58,236 nucleotides of DNA from Shewanella surugensis (GCF_023284005.1 NZ_JAKIKS010000022.1:1-58236), one strand, 5' to 3'; shown: positions 45,134 to 55,107, numbered from the stretch's first letter. Notes: generated from the sequence alone by a model not told the origin. Numbers and translations are program-made.

Positions 45134-46468
45134 ATGCGCACTGCCGCTTTGCAGCAAAAATTACACCGCTATCAAGCTAAGGTGCCGTCTTTCATTCCTC
45201 AAGCCAGTGGGCAATTAGTCAGAGTCGTTGGACTCACATTAGAGGCAAGCGGTTGCCGTGCGCCGATAGGCAGTTTATGCGGTATTGAAACCTTATACGG
45301 TGAATTAACCGCAGAGGTGATTGGCTTTAATGAAGGCTTGTTATATTTGATGCCTGTGGAAGAGTTACGCGGCGTATTGCCTGGGGCGCGAGTGACGCCG
45401 CTGGGCGAGCAAGAAAGCTTAAATGTGGGTCTCGAATTGTTAGGACGTGTCCTCGACGGGAGTGGCAAAGCCATTGACGGCTTAGGGCCATTAAATACCC
45501 ACAGTAAAGCGCCATCATATGTGGCGGCGATTAATCCATTGTCACGGCGAGCGATCAGTGAGCCTCTTGATGTGGGCGTTCGCGCGATTAATGCCATGCT
45601 AACGGTCGGCAAAGGTCAGCGAATGGGATTATTTGCCGGCTCTGGCGTAGGGAAGAGTGTGCTGTTGGGCATGATGACTCGGGGGGCGAATGTCGACATT
45701 ATTGTGGTGGCATTGGTGGGGGAACGTGGCCGAGAAGTGAAAGAGTTTATTGAAGACATTTTGGGTGAGCAAGGGCGGGCACGCTCGGTTGTGGTGGCGG
45801 CGCCTGCAGATACTTCACCGTTAATGCGACTGCGTGCGTGTGAAACCGCGACACGGATAGCCGAATACTTTAGAGATCAAGGTTACAGTGTACTGTTATT
45901 AATGGACAGTTTAACGCGCTATGCACAAGCTCAACGAGAGATGGCTTTAGCGATCGGTGAGCCACCCGCCACCAAAGGTTACCCACCCTCAGTGTTTGCC
46001 AAATTGCCCAAGCTGGTTGAGCGTGCAGGTAATGGTGGTGATAAGCAAGGTGCTATTACGGCTTTTTATACGGTATTAACTGAAGGGGATGATTTACAAG
46101 ATCCCATTGCCGATGCCTCACGCGCCATTTTAGATGGACACATTGTCTTATCTCGCACCTTGGCCGACAGTGGTCATTATCCTGCCATTGATATTGAAGC
46201 CTCCATTAGCCGCGTTGCCCCGATGGTCATCAATGCTGAGCATTTAGAGTGTATGCGCCGCGTCAAGCAAGTGTATTCGTTATACCAACAGAACAAAGAT
46301 CTCATTTCTATTGGTGCTTATAGCCAAGGCAGTGATCCTCGTGTGGATAATGCCATACGGTTACAACCTGCGATGAATGCCTTTTTAAGGCAAACCATGC
46401 ATGATGCGATTAATTTTGAGAGCAGTGCATTGATGCTGTCTCAGATAGGCACGCAATGCAAAGTTTGA
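45134..46468 (+). CDS. fliI: FliI, flagellar type III export ATPase
   Basis: Drives unfolding and entry of flagellar substrates at the export gate. Walker [14 protein letters not shown], Walker [21 protein letters not shown] and the [19 protein letters not shown] segment are as in FliI/F1-type ATPases. The open frame starts at 45068 inside fliH, but ATG 45134 ([14 protein letters not shown]), 8 bases after the fliH stop, gives the normal N-terminus and 444 residues. Confidence 0.96.
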   Translation: MRTAALQQKLHRYQAKVPSFIPQASGQLVRVVGLTLEASGCRAPIGSLCGIETLYGELTAEVIGFNEGLLYLMPVEELRGVLPGARVTPLGEQESLNVGLELLGRVLDGSGKAIDGLGPLNTHSKAPSYVAAINPLSRRAISEPLDVGVRAINAMLTVGKGQRMGLFAGSGVGKSVLLGMMTRGANVDIIVVALVGERGREVKEFIEDILGEQGRARSVVVAAPADTSPLMRLRACETATRIAEYFRDQGYSVLLLMDSLTRYAQAQREMALAIGEPPATKGYPPSVFAKLPKLVERAGNGGDKQGAITAFYTVLTEGDDLQDPIADASRAILDGHIVLSRTLADSGHYPAIDIEASISRVAPMVINAEHLECMRRVKQVYSLYQQNKDLISIGAYSQGSDPRVDNAIRLQPAMNAFLRQTMHDAINFESSALMLSQIGTQCKV

Positions 46469-46540
46469 TGTGTTTTTTGAGTTTTGAATGTTTGGTTTTT
46501 GTGGTTTGAGTCTGGTCCAGAATGATGTAAGGAAGTATCA

Positions 46541-46981
46541 ATGAAAGCCGATCCGTTAGAGAAAGCCTTAGTGCTAGCCCAAGAGGCTGAAGAGCAGGCC
46601 AGTTTACAATTAAAAACGGCTCAATTTGAATGGCAAAAACAGCAAGAGCAGCTTGGCGCATTGCAACAATATCGCCTCGATTACATGAAGCAGATGGAAA
46701 GTCAGCAAGGGAAAAGTATTAGCGCCAGTGGCTATCATCAGTTTCATCAGTTTGTGAAGCAAATCGATGAGGCCATAGCGCGGCAGCTTGAAGCGGTGAG
46801 TGAAACTCATTCGATGAAACAACACCGACAAACCCATTGGCTGACGTGTCAGCAAAAGCATCAGGCCGTGGGGATTTTATTAAACAATAAAGCGAAAAAG
46901 GCGCAGCAACAGGCCATGCGTTTAGAACAAAAAATGACGGATGAATTTGCCATGCAGCAATTTTATCGAAAAAGTCTATAA
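46541..46981 (+). CDS. fliJ: FliJ, flagellar export chaperone escort
   Basis: FliJ is a short coiled-coil that sits in the central hole of the FliI ring and links to FlhA. This 146-residue protein is almost entirely predicted helix with LEKALVLAQEAEEQASLQL at the start and heptads through LQQYRLDYMKQM. Family identity is weak in sequence but position and size match FliJ. AAGGAAG precedes the ATG. Confidence 0.9.
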   Translation: MKADPLEKALVLAQEAEEQASLQLKTAQFEWQKQQEQLGALQQYRLDYMKQMESQQGKSISASGYHQFHQFVKQIDEAIARQLEAVSETHSMKQHRQTHWLTCQQKHQAVGILLNNKAKKAQQQAMRLEQKMTDEFAMQQFYRKSL

Positions 46982-47087
46982 ACAATAGGGCTTAGCTCGC
47001 GTTTTAAAGGTGTTTTAATCGGGTTAATTTAAGTCACTGTAGTGTGATTGATGACTTTACACTGTGCTTGATAATAACGGGCACAGT

Positions 47088-47103
47088 TGGCATTAGATTT
47101 GCT
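47088..47103 (+). promoter_or_regulatory. Sigma-54 promoter upstream of fliK
   Basis: TGGCAT-N5-TTGCT fits the -24/-12 consensus at every defined position but the last base of the first box. It is 85 bp before the probable fliK start, so fliK-flhB can be transcribed independently of the fliE promoter. Confidence 0.75.
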
Positions 47104-47187
47104 TTTGTTGTTATAGGATGATGCACAGCGATTTTAGCCGATAATTTGACGTTTGATTATGCTGTTAATGTGTTGAATGGGGGGCTT

Positions 47188-48591
47188 ATGCCGCAAATGA
47201 TGAATAATGCTCGAATGGAATTAAATCTCAGTGGGAAAGAGCGTGCGCATTCAGTCAACCCGACGTTAAACGAACGGCCATTAAACCGTTCAGCAATGAC
47301 TTCTGGATCAGCTTCTTGTGGAACGCAGCCGAACAATAACGCCTCAGAACGCACTGATTTTGCCTCTCGTTTATCATCTGTTGTGAATACTCGCTCACCA
47401 TCGCAACAGGCTCAAGCTAACAATAAGAATGTTCATGCTCAGTCTAGCATTCAAGAAAAAGCCTTTTCTCAACCAGAGGCTAATGATGCCGCAGCGTTAG
47501 AAAACGCGCATGAGAGTGCTCCTCTTCATACAGGAGAAAAGAGTACCGAAAAGGGCATAAAAGAGCGCATAGAAAAGAGCCAGGCAGAGGATGAGCAAGT
47601 GCAACACCTTCTGTCTCAGTTAACCTTAGCCACTCAACTGAAAGACCGTGAAAGCGAAGCCGGAGTGAGTGCTCATGCTGCAGATCTGAATGTCGACGCT
47701 AAGTCTACGTTAGCGTCTGAGCTTAAGTCTGGCATAGATAAAACAAGCGTCTCCCTTAAATCAACATTTGGCCAGCCACTGGGAGAAGGCATTCAATCGG
47801 ATGCTAAGCGCGATGTATTAGGCAAAAGTGAACCGGCCATAGTGGCTGAAGAAAATGAACATAGAAATGACAAACTGACCGAAGTGAGTCAGGCTAAGCA
47901 GGCGTTAACGGCCGCATCCGAAGAACGGTCTAAAGGCGTGACGAGTGATAAAAGTGTGCAGGCATACTCAGCTGCTGGCTCCCATGCCCATGTCGCCAAT
48001 AATATAAGCGCTATGATCGACAATGGATTCATTAGCGAAAACATGCATTTTTCCGAGCCGGTTAATGGACGATTAACGCCGCTTTCGGCAACGAATTCAG
48101 CCGGGGAAATGTCGCTGAGATCCGCGGGCGATAACCTTTCTTCAATGCATAGCATGATCCAACGTTTCTCTCCCGTTATGCAACAGCAATTACTGACTAT
48201 GGTCAGTCAAGGAGTGCAACAAGCAGAAATTAGACTCGATCCCGCTGAGCTTGGGCAAATGATGGTCAAAATTCAAGTACAAGGTGATACCACTCAAGTG
48301 CAATTTCAGGTGACGCAGCTCCAAACGCGTGAGTTGATAGAGCAAGCCTTGCCTCGATTGAAAGAGATGTTAGCCGAGCAAGGCATGCAACTCAGTGATG
48401 GACAAGTCTCTTATCAAGGCTCTCAAAACGAGAGCCCAAACCAGAACCAACAAGGCGCTCAACAAGAAGAATCGACATCGGATAGGCAGCTTGCAATGGA
48501 CACCGATGGATTAATGAATGATCGTTTAATGAATACCTTGGTGAGCGATGAAGCAGGCTCTTCAGTATTAGGGATCGATTATTATGCATAA
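47188..48591 (+). CDS. fliK: FliK, flagellar hook-length control protein
   Basis: FliK measures hook length and triggers the export switch through FlhB. The first 340 residues are low-complexity, rich in serine, alanine and asparagine, as expected for the ruler. The C-terminal hook-length domain is conserved: EIRLDPAELGQMMVKIQVQG, TQVQFQVTQLQTRELIEQAL and PRLKEMLAEQGMQLSDGQVS. Its partner FlhB has an unusual NPDH motif, so FliK-FlhB interplay is of interest. The open frame begins at TTG 47146; I prefer ATG 47188, giving 467 residues. Confidence 0.88.
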   Translation: MPQMMNNARMELNLSGKERAHSVNPTLNERPLNRSAMTSGSASCGTQPNNNASERTDFASRLSSVVNTRSPSQQAQANNKNVHAQSSIQEKAFSQPEANDAAALENAHESAPLHTGEKSTEKGIKERIEKSQAEDEQVQHLLSQLTLATQLKDRESEAGVSAHAADLNVDAKSTLASELKSGIDKTSVSLKSTFGQPLGEGIQSDAKRDVLGKSEPAIVAEENEHRNDKLTEVSQAKQALTAASEERSKGVTSDKSVQAYSAAGSHAHVANNISAMIDNGFISENMHFSEPVNGRLTPLSATNSAGEMSLRSAGDNLSSMHSMIQRFSPVMQQQLLTMVSQGVQQAEIRLDPAELGQMMVKIQVQGDTTQVQFQVTQLQTRELIEQALPRLKEMLAEQGMQLSDGQVSYQGSQNESPNQNQQGAQQEESTSDRQLAMDTDGLMNDRLMNTLVSDEAGSSVLGIDYYA

Positions 48592-48683
48592 GCCTTTAAT
48601 CTGTTTAGACTACTTGATTTTTACATGATTACTTTTACATTATTATTTTAACATTAAAGATCGCGATCCTCTAAGGAAAGATG

Positions 48684-49226
48684 ATGGCAGAAGAATTCTT
48701 AATGCTCGAAAAAAAGGCGTCAACGACAGGGGCACGAAACGGCAACGTACAGGTGAGTAAAATGGCTTTTTTTAAATCCAAGTCTTTTGTTATCGGCATT
48801 AGCGTGACAGGTACCATAGTGCTAATGGCATTACTGACGGGGTTATTGTTGGGGGGGAATACGCGCAGCACGGCCGAAGTCAATGGGCAAAGTCAAACGT
48901 CGCCTAAAAAAGCTTTTTATGTGGCGATGCCAAGACCATTTTTGTTCAACTTATCTGGCATTAACCACGTCGTTTTAGTGGAAATTAAAGTGCAATTGAT
49001 GGTACGCAGCAGTGAGGATGACTTGTTGGTGAGAAAGCATATTCCTTTAATAGAGGATGCGCTGTTAACCACCTTTAGCAGCAGTGATCTACAGCGCTTA
49101 AGCAGTCAATCGGGTAAAGATGAAATGCGTCAGTTAGCCCTGCGGCATTTACAAAATACCTTACAGCCGGTGACGGGGCAAAAAATAATAGAAAAACTGT
49201 TGTTTACTGGCTTTATCATACAATAG
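48684..49226 (+). CDS. fliL: FliL, flagellar basal-body stator-associated protein
   Basis: FliL is a single-pass membrane protein that surrounds stator units and supports torque. At about 180 residues it has a cytosolic N-terminus, a transmembrane helix (VIGISVTGTIVLMALLTGLL) and a periplasmic domain with KKAFYVAMPRPFLFNL and VEIKVQLMVRSSEDDLLV. The AAGGA site spacing favours ATG 48684 over 48681. Confidence 0.93.
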   Translation: MAEEFLMLEKKASTTGARNGNVQVSKMAFFKSKSFVIGISVTGTIVLMALLTGLLLGGNTRSTAEVNGQSQTSPKKAFYVAMPRPFLFNLSGINHVVLVEIKVQLMVRSSEDDLLVRKHIPLIEDALLTTFSSSDLQRLSSQSGKDEMRQLALRHLQNTLQPVTGQKIIEKLLFTGFIIQ

Positions 49227-49314
49227 TGATGCGTTCATCGTGAACCATTAAAGGATAAAAATCAGTGGGTAGTAGTAATGGAAAATGACATTAATTTGAG
49301 AGTGTATAGGCATA

Positions 49315-50343
49315 ATGGTGACTGATTTATTGAGCCAAGATGAAATCGATGCTTTATTACATGGGGTCGATGAAGAAGATGATCGGGTTGATGAAGCCAG
49401 TCAAGATGCGCAGGCATATGATTTTTCTTCGCAAGATCGCATTGTGCGCGGGCGAATGCCCACCCTTGAGATCGTTAATGAACGTTTTGCTCGCCATTTA
49501 CGCATCAGCATGTTCAATATGATGCGCCGCGCGGCAGAAGTGTCGATTAATGGCGTGCAAATGCTAAAATTTGGCGAATATGTCCATACGTTGTTTGTGC
49601 CAACAAGCCTGAATATGGTGCGTTTTAGTCCCTTAAAAGGCACGGCGTTGATCACCATGGAAGCCAGATTGGTGTTTATTTTAGTGGATAATTTCTTCGG
49701 TGGCGACGGTCGTTTTCATGCCAAAATAGAAGGCAGAGAATTTACCCCTACTGAGAGACGTATCGTTCAACTTTTACTGAAAATTATTTTTGAAGATTAT
49801 AAAGAAGCTTGGGCTCCTGTGATGGATGTCGAGTTTGAGTATCTTGACTCGGAAGTCAATCCGGCCATGGCGAATATTGTCAGCCCAACCGAAGTGGTGG
49901 TGGTCAGTTCCTTTCATATTGAAGTCGATGGCGGCGGAGGCGATTTTCATATCACCATGCCTTATTCCATGATTGAACCTATTCGAGAGTTACTGGATGC
50001 GGGGGTGCAAAGTGATACGCAAGATACGGATATGCGTTGGTCACAAGCATTGCGCGATGAAATCATGGATGTGGATGTGGGAATGGATGCCACTGTGGTT
50101 GAGCATAAAATGAGTCTGAAGCAGGTGTTTGAGCTTAGTGTCGGTGATGTGATCCCGATTGAATTACCCGAACATGTGGTGTTAAAAGTGGAAGATTTAC
50201 CCAGCTATCGCTGTAAAATGGGGCGTTCGGGGGATAATTTAGCCCTAAAGATCTGTGAGAAAATTCCCAGGCCCGAAACAGTCAAATCGGAATTACAGTT
50301 AGTGACGCGTCATGGTAGAGCGAGAGAGGTGTTAGATATTTAA
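49315..50343 (+). CDS. fliM: FliM, flagellar motor switch protein
   Basis: FliM forms the C-ring body and binds phosphorylated CheY to reverse the motor. The 342-residue protein has the N-terminal CheY-binding motif LLSQDEIDALLHG, the middle domain with NFFGGDGRF, and a C-terminal FliN-like domain ending VTRHGRAREVLDI. DIMSRGRIPTLE-like sequence (RIVRGRMPTLEIVNERFARH) marks the boundary. All parts look intact. Confidence 0.97.
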   Translation: MVTDLLSQDEIDALLHGVDEEDDRVDEASQDAQAYDFSSQDRIVRGRMPTLEIVNERFARHLRISMFNMMRRAAEVSINGVQMLKFGEYVHTLFVPTSLNMVRFSPLKGTALITMEARLVFILVDNFFGGDGRFHAKIEGREFTPTERRIVQLLLKIIFEDYKEAWAPVMDVEFEYLDSEVNPAMANIVSPTEVVVVSSFHIEVDGGGGDFHITMPYSMIEPIRELLDAGVQSDTQDTDMRWSQALRDEIMDVDVGMDATVVEHKMSLKQVFELSVGDVIPIELPEHVVLKVEDLPSYRCKMGRSGDNLALKICEKIPRPETVKSELQLVTRHGRAREVLDI

Positions 50344-50444
50344 TCGCACTGATACCACATGATGACATAACATACTGAATATAGAAAACAAACAAAGTAA
50401 GCGTGCACTCATCAGAGTGACAGATAAAGATAAGGCGGTAGCGA

Positions 50445-50828
50445 ATGAAGGCTGAAGCGGTAACGGATGAGTGGGGAGCGGCCATGGCCGAGCAGGCCAT
50501 CGATAATACGGAAACTGTCGAATTAGATGATTTTTCTGCGGGTAAGAAAACGCTGAGCGATGATGAAGCGGCAAAGTTAGATGCCATCATGGATATTCCT
50601 GTTACTATTTCAATGGAAGTGGGACGCAGTTATATTAGCATCCGTAATTTATTGCAACTGAACCAAGGCTCAGTGGTTGAATTAGATCGCATTGCGGGTG
50701 AGCCACTGGATGTGATGGTCAATGGTACCTTAATTGCCCACGGTGAAGTGGTGGTCGTCAATGATAAATTTGGCATTCGATTGACCGATGTGATCAGCCA
50801 AACTGAGCGAATTAAAAAACTGAAATAA
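50445..50828 (+). CDS. fliN: FliN, flagellar motor switch protein
   Basis: FliN completes the C-ring and helps FliH dock. A 127-residue protein with a variable N-terminus and the SpoA-type domain ITISMEVGRSYISIRNLL-like region followed by QGSVVELDRIAGEPLDV and VVVNDKFGIRLTDV. It is 100 bp after fliM and just upstream of fliO. Confidence 0.96.
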   Translation: MKAEAVTDEWGAAMAEQAIDNTETVELDDFSAGKKTLSDDEAAKLDAIMDIPVTISMEVGRSYISIRNLLQLNQGSVVELDRIAGEPLDVMVNGTLIAHGEVVVVNDKFGIRLTDVISQTERIKKLK

Positions 50829-50843
50829 TCCGGAGTAAGTTCC

Positions 50844-51350
50844 ATGAGTATCATGTTCTTAGCAAACAGTGCTAGCAGTCAGGTCAACACTGAAGTCGTG
50901 AACACAGCAGCCATAACGCCGGCTGTCCTGAACACAGATGTCAATAGCACATTAATAAGCGCAGTGGATGCCGCGAATACCTTAGCCAGTTCAAGCCCAG
51001 CGACAACGTCTGCCATTGACAAAGCCGCAGCCGATCCCTCAAGCATTTCCAGTTTGGCGAGTATGTTTGGCGGCTTAGTGGTGGTGTTACTGATTATTTT
51101 CTTTTTAGCCTATTTAGTGAAGCGTTTTAATTTGGCTCCCAACAGTAATAGTGTGATTAAAACCATTGCAACGTCTCCTTTGGGGCAAAAAGAAAAACTG
51201 ATGATTGTTGAAGTGGAAGGGCGTCAATATTTATTGGGTGTCACCCCGCATCAAGTGAATTTGATTGATAAATTAGACACGCCCATAGAGCAACAGGCTG
51301 AATCTTTTGCGAGTCGTTTGCGACAAGCAAAATCCACTAAGCCCAGTTAA
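50844..51350 (+). CDS. fliO: FliO, flagellar export-gate assembly protein
   Basis: FliO aids assembly of the FliP ring in the inner membrane. The 168-residue protein has an unusually long threonine and alanine-rich N-terminal region, one transmembrane helix (GGLVVVLLIIFFLAYLVKRF) and a short cytosolic part with KLMIVEVEGRQYLLGVTPHQ, the family landmark. GGAG lies nine bases before the ATG. Confidence 0.9.
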   Translation: MSIMFLANSASSQVNTEVVNTAAITPAVLNTDVNSTLISAVDAANTLASSSPATTSAIDKAAADPSSISSLASMFGGLVVVLLIIFFLAYLVKRFNLAPNSNSVIKTIATSPLGQKEKLMIVEVEGRQYLLGVTPHQVNLIDKLDTPIEQQAESFASRLRQAKSTKPS

Positions 51351-51401
51351 TAGCAAAGAGAACGACGCTGAGATATTGCTCTCAGCGTTGAGAAAAACCT
51401 T

Positions 51402-52202
51402 ATGATGTATAGAAAAATAATAAAAAATAGCCCCCAGTACGTTCACACTCCCATAAGCGCCTTGGTGATGCGATGGGCTTTATTGGTATTATGTTTTTGC
51501 CCTTCTTTGGCCTTGGCGAATAATGGTATTTTACCTGCTGTAACCGTGAGTACAGGCATTGATGGCTCGACTCAGTATTCGGTGACGATGCAAATTTTGC
51601 TGCTAATGACGGCGCTCAGTTTTATCCCAGCGATGGTGATCATGCTGACCTCATTTACGCGTATTATTATTGTGTTGTCTATTTTGCGCCAAGCCATTGG
51701 ATTGCAACAAGCGCCTTCCAATCAGGTGTTGATCGGGATCAGTTTATTCATGACTTTTTTTATCATGTCGCCGGTTTTTGATAAAATTTATGATGATGCC
51801 GTACAGCCCTATATTGAACAAGATATGGCCATCGATACGGCTTTTGAACGAGGGAAAGCGCCACTAAAAGCCTTTATGTTGTCACAAGTACGCATGACCG
51901 ATCTGGATACCTTCATGGAAATATCCGCTTATCCCGACATTAAGCAGCCTGAAGATGCGCCGTTAAGTGTCATTATTCCCGCCTTTATTACCAGTGAATT
52001 AAAAACGGCTTTTCAAATTGGCTTCATGTTATTTGTGCCTTTTTTGGTATTAGATCTGGTGGTGGCCAGTATTTTGATGGCCATGGGGATGATGATGTTA
52101 TCGCCGATGATTGTTTCTTTACCCTTTAAAATCATGTTGTTTGTGCTGGTGGATGGCTGGAGCTTGGTGATGGGAACATTAGCCAATAGTTTTGGCTTGT
52201 AG
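51402..52202 (+). CDS. fliP: FliP, flagellar export-gate protein
   Basis: FliP forms most of the export gate pore with FliQ and FliR. A 266-residue protein with a cleavable signal peptide ([13 protein letters not shown]) and membrane helices. Hallmarks include [58 protein letters not shown] ([20 protein letters not shown]) and [18 protein letters not shown]. Intact. Confidence 0.97.
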   Translation: MMYRKIIKNSPQYVHTPISALVMRWALLVLCFCPSLALANNGILPAVTVSTGIDGSTQYSVTMQILLLMTALSFIPAMVIMLTSFTRIIIVLSILRQAIGLQQAPSNQVLIGISLFMTFFIMSPVFDKIYDDAVQPYIEQDMAIDTAFERGKAPLKAFMLSQVRMTDLDTFMEISAYPDIKQPEDAPLSVIIPAFITSELKTAFQIGFMLFVPFLVLDLVVASILMAMGMMMLSPMIVSLPFKIMLFVLVDGWSLVMGTLANSFGL

Positions 52203-52238
52203 CACGCTTGATAATAAGCCAATAAGAAGAAAGCCCCT

Positions 52239-52508
52239 ATGAGCCCAGAGTCTTTGATTGATGTTTTTCGTGAAGCCCTGAGCGTCATTGTTATCATGGT
52301 ATCGATGATTATTGTGCCGGGATTAATAGTGGGTTTAGTGGTGGCGGTCTTTCAGGCGGCAACGTCGATTAATGAGCAAACCTTAAGTTTTTTACCGCGT
52401 TTACTGACGACCTTGTTTGCTTTGATGTTACTGGGGCATTTATTGGTCCGCACGATGATGGAGTTCTTCTATGAGATGGTCAATATGATCCCGATGGTGA
52501 TAGGTTAG
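52239..52508 (+). CDS. fliQ: FliQ, flagellar export-gate protein
   Basis: An 89-residue protein of two membrane helices, the normal length. VVAVFQAATSINEQTLSFLP and the PRLLTTLFALMLLGHLL segment are diagnostic. It is the 4-copy component of the FliPQR gate. Confidence 0.97.
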   Translation: MSPESLIDVFREALSVIVIMVSMIIVPGLIVGLVVAVFQAATSINEQTLSFLPRLLTTLFALMLLGHLLVRTMMEFFYEMVNMIPMVIG

Positions 52509-52621
52509 TTTTTATGCTCTCAATAACACTCACGTTGGTAAGTGCTAACTTCTTCTGTATTCTTTTAAGATCAATCTTTATCAATGAAGCTGAAGTGACG
52601 CAGAGGCGGGGAAATTAGTCG

Positions 52622-53419
52622 ATGTTTTTTCTTCTCGATACCGTCATGCAAGGCATCGCCAGTTATGTGTGGCCCTTCATTCGCGTCAGTAGCTTGTTTA
52701 TGGTGATGGGGGTGTTTGGGGCGACAACGACCCCGAAGCGGATCCGTTTATTGTTATCGGTTGCCGTCACCTTTGCTATTGCACCCGTCTTGCCGCCAAT
52801 GGAAAAAATGGAATTACTATCCTTAAGTGCGGTCTTTGTCATTGTCCAACAAGTGATCATTGGTGCCTCGATGGGCTTTGTCAGTGTATTACTGATGCAA
52901 ACTTTTGTATTAGCAGGGCAAATTATTGGCATGCAAACCAGTTTAGGCTTTGCCTCTATGGTGGATCCTAGCTCGGGTCAACAAACCCCGATGATCAGTA
53001 ATTTTTTCCTGTTACTCACCACGCTCATTTTTCTCAGTGTTGATGGTCATCTGGTGTTTATTCGTATGTTAGTGGCCAGCTTTGAGACGATCCCGGTTTC
53101 AATGCAGGGATTACATTTAAGGGGTTATCAAGCGCTGGCTGATTTTGTCGGCTACATGTTTGGGGCGGCGCTAACCATGTCACTGTCTGCGATTGTCGCG
53201 CTGTTGACCATTAATCTGGCCTTTGGTGTGATGACTCGAGCCTCGCCTCAGCTCAATATTTTCTCCATTGGCTTTCCGGTGACTATGGTCAGTGGCTTGT
53301 TTATTTTGTGGCTCACACTCTCGCCTATCATGGCGCATTTTGATGAGATCTGGCAGCAGAGCCAGTTGCTGTTGTGCGATGTGTTATTGCTTAGCTGTAA
53401 TATCAATGGCGGTATATGA
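52622..53419 (+). CDS. fliR: FliR, flagellar export-gate protein
   Basis: The single-copy gate component, 265 residues with about six membrane segments. FIRVSSLFMVMGVFGATTTP at the start, GQIIGMQTSLGFASMVDPSS in the middle and LINLAFGVMTRASPQLNIFS-like sequence (TINLAFGVMTRASPQLNIFS) are family landmarks. FliR and the following FlhB interact and are sometimes fused. A 113-bp gap separates fliR from fliQ. Confidence 0.97.
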   Translation: MFFLLDTVMQGIASYVWPFIRVSSLFMVMGVFGATTTPKRIRLLLSVAVTFAIAPVLPPMEKMELLSLSAVFVIVQQVIIGASMGFVSVLLMQTFVLAGQIIGMQTSLGFASMVDPSSGQQTPMISNFFLLLTTLIFLSVDGHLVFIRMLVASFETIPVSMQGLHLRGYQALADFVGYMFGAALTMSLSAIVALLTINLAFGVMTRASPQLNIFSIGFPVTMVSGLFILWLTLSPIMAHFDEIWQQSQLLLCDVLLLSCNINGGI

Positions 53420-53479
53420 TAGGTTGATTTAAATTAGTTAAAGCAGCTGTGTTTTTAGAAGACCCAATAGGAGACGTCG

Positions 53480-54613
53480 TTGGCAGACAATGACAGCAGT
53501 CAGGAAAAAACCGAACAGGCGTCCGACCATAAGCGAGAAAAGGCTAAAAAAGAAGGCCAAGTTGCCCGCTCACAAGAGCTCGGCACGTCGGCGGTGCTGA
53601 TTTCGGCCGCTCTTGGATTAATGATGACAGGGCAAGATATCGCCATTGCAATGAAGCGCATTACCTCGTCGCTAATGAGCTTAACCCGCGCACAAATTTT
53701 TGATGATCATACCAGCTTACTGATTTGGCGCGACATCGGCAGCGAACTGGTGTTGCCGTTATTTGGATTTATCGCTTTTTTAGCCGTCATCGCCTTTGCG
53801 GGTAATATTGCCCTTGGGGGGCTGTCTTTTTCCGTATCGGCTTTTATGCCCAAGCCCAGTAAAATGAGTCCGATTGCGGGCTTTAAGCGCATGTTCGGTA
53901 CTAAGGCTTTAGTGGAGCTGACAAAAGGCGTGGCCAAGTTTGCGGTGGTCGCCTCGATGGCTTATGCCTTATTAGGGCTTTATTTGGATGAAATTCTGGC
54001 GTTATCTCAAGATCATTTACCGGGCAATATCTATCATGCTTTAGAGTTAACGGCTTGGATTTTTATCTTGTTGTGCGCCTCAACGTTATTGATTGTGATC
54101 ATTGATGTGCCTTTTCAAATCTGGGATCACAATAAAAAGCTCAAGATGACGAAACAAGAGCTTAAAGATGAGCATAAAAATATGGAAGGGAAACCTGAAG
54201 TGAAAGGCCGTATACGGCAAATGCAGCGGGAAATGGCGCAGCAGCGGATGATGAAGGATGTACCCAATGCCGATGTGATCATTGTCAATCCCGATCATTA
54301 TGCCGTGGCGGTTAAATATGACGCCGCACGCTCCAAAGCGCCTTTTGTGGTGGCCAAGGGCGTGGATGAAGTCGCCTTTAATATTCGTGAAATTGCTCGC
54401 CATCATAAAATAACCATCGTCTCCGCCCCGCCTCTGGCCCGAGCGGTTTACCACAGCACTAAAATTAACCAAGATATCCCCGAAGGCCTGTTTACCGCCG
54501 TAGCGCAAGTGTTGGCGTATGTGTTCCAGTTGCGGGAATACCACAAAGGTAAAGGCCGCAAACCGACGGCTATTCCGCTGAAGCAAAATATACCAGAGGA
54601 GATGGAGTATTAA
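53480..54613 (+). CDS. flhB: FlhB, flagellar export substrate-specificity switch
   Basis: A 377-residue membrane protein. The cytosolic start DNDSSQEKTEQASDHKREKA, four helices, and a cytosolic domain follow the usual FlhB plan. In FlhB and its relatives the loop NPTH is cut between N and P; here residues 270-273 read NPDH (IIVNPDHYAVAVKYD), with aspartate in place of threonine. N and P are kept, so cleavage may still occur, but this is not the common sequence. The start is TTG 53480 with AGGAGA five bases upstream. It is the last flagellar gene here; flhA does not follow. Confidence 0.95.
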   Translation: MADNDSSQEKTEQASDHKREKAKKEGQVARSQELGTSAVLISAALGLMMTGQDIAIAMKRITSSLMSLTRAQIFDDHTSLLIWRDIGSELVLPLFGFIAFLAVIAFAGNIALGGLSFSVSAFMPKPSKMSPIAGFKRMFGTKALVELTKGVAKFAVVASMAYALLGLYLDEILALSQDHLPGNIYHALELTAWIFILLCASTLLIVIIDVPFQIWDHNKKLKMTKQELKDEHKNMEGKPEVKGRIRQMQREMAQQRMMKDVPNADVIIVNPDHYAVAVKYDAARSKAPFVVAKGVDEVAFNIREIARHHKITIVSAPPLARAVYHSTKINQDIPEGLFTAVAQVLAYVFQLREYHKGKGRKPTAIPLKQNIPEEMEY

Positions 54614-54665
54614 CTTGATCAGTGAGTTGAAGGTGTAGTCATTTGCCCGCAACGCCATGCTTTAT

Positions 54666-54710
54666 TGATATTTCTGATATTTCTGATATTTCTGATATTT
54701 CTGATACTTT
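54666..54710 (+). repeat. Tandem repeat of TGATATTTC
   Basis: Four perfect 9-bp copies and one imperfect copy (TGATACTTT). Copy number may vary between strains. Confidence 0.9.
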
Positions 54711-54976
54711 TGATGTCTGCTCATTCGATGAAACGTTGTAACGTATTGTTGTTTATTGCTTGTAGCAAGTTAAGATCGTGAGTTCCCACTCCTTCCTGTA
54801 ATAATAGAGTGGGGTAAAGAGGACTGTTCGTCCTTAACGATATCCTTATATACCCATCATTCTTCAAGGTGCATGCTTTAACACCTGAAAGTGGTCATTA
54901 ATTGTACTCTCTAAGATATCACCTATTTTGGGAAGTGTTTGACTAAAAAATTCATCAATTTTGTCTCTTTTCAATT

Positions 54977-55017
54977 AAACCTACCCGTGATAATCCGCAT
55001 TTATCGCGGGTAGGTTT
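54977..55017 (+). terminator. Strong hairpin with U-rich tail
   Basis: Stem of 17 pairs (54977-54993 with 55001-55017) with one mismatch, GC-rich in its middle (CCTACCCG/CGGGTAGG), and a 7-nt loop, followed by CTTTTG. A classic Rho-independent terminator, but 360 bp after flhB, so it may end a small RNA or belong to a lost gene. Confidence 0.75.
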
Positions 55018-55107
55018 CTTTTGTAAAAATCTCATGTAATAAAGCGTAATATTTTTTTTGAGTTCAATACCTATACTTTCTTACTATGCATAAAAGATAG
55101 TCATATG

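Noticed and set aside
54086..54658. 190-residue minus-strand frame opposite flhB
   Set aside because: Overlaps the conserved FlhB coding region; composition (H, F, R rich) is typical of an antisense frame.
54666..54710. CRISPR-like array
   Set aside because: Units are only 9 bp with no spacers; it is a simple tandem repeat.
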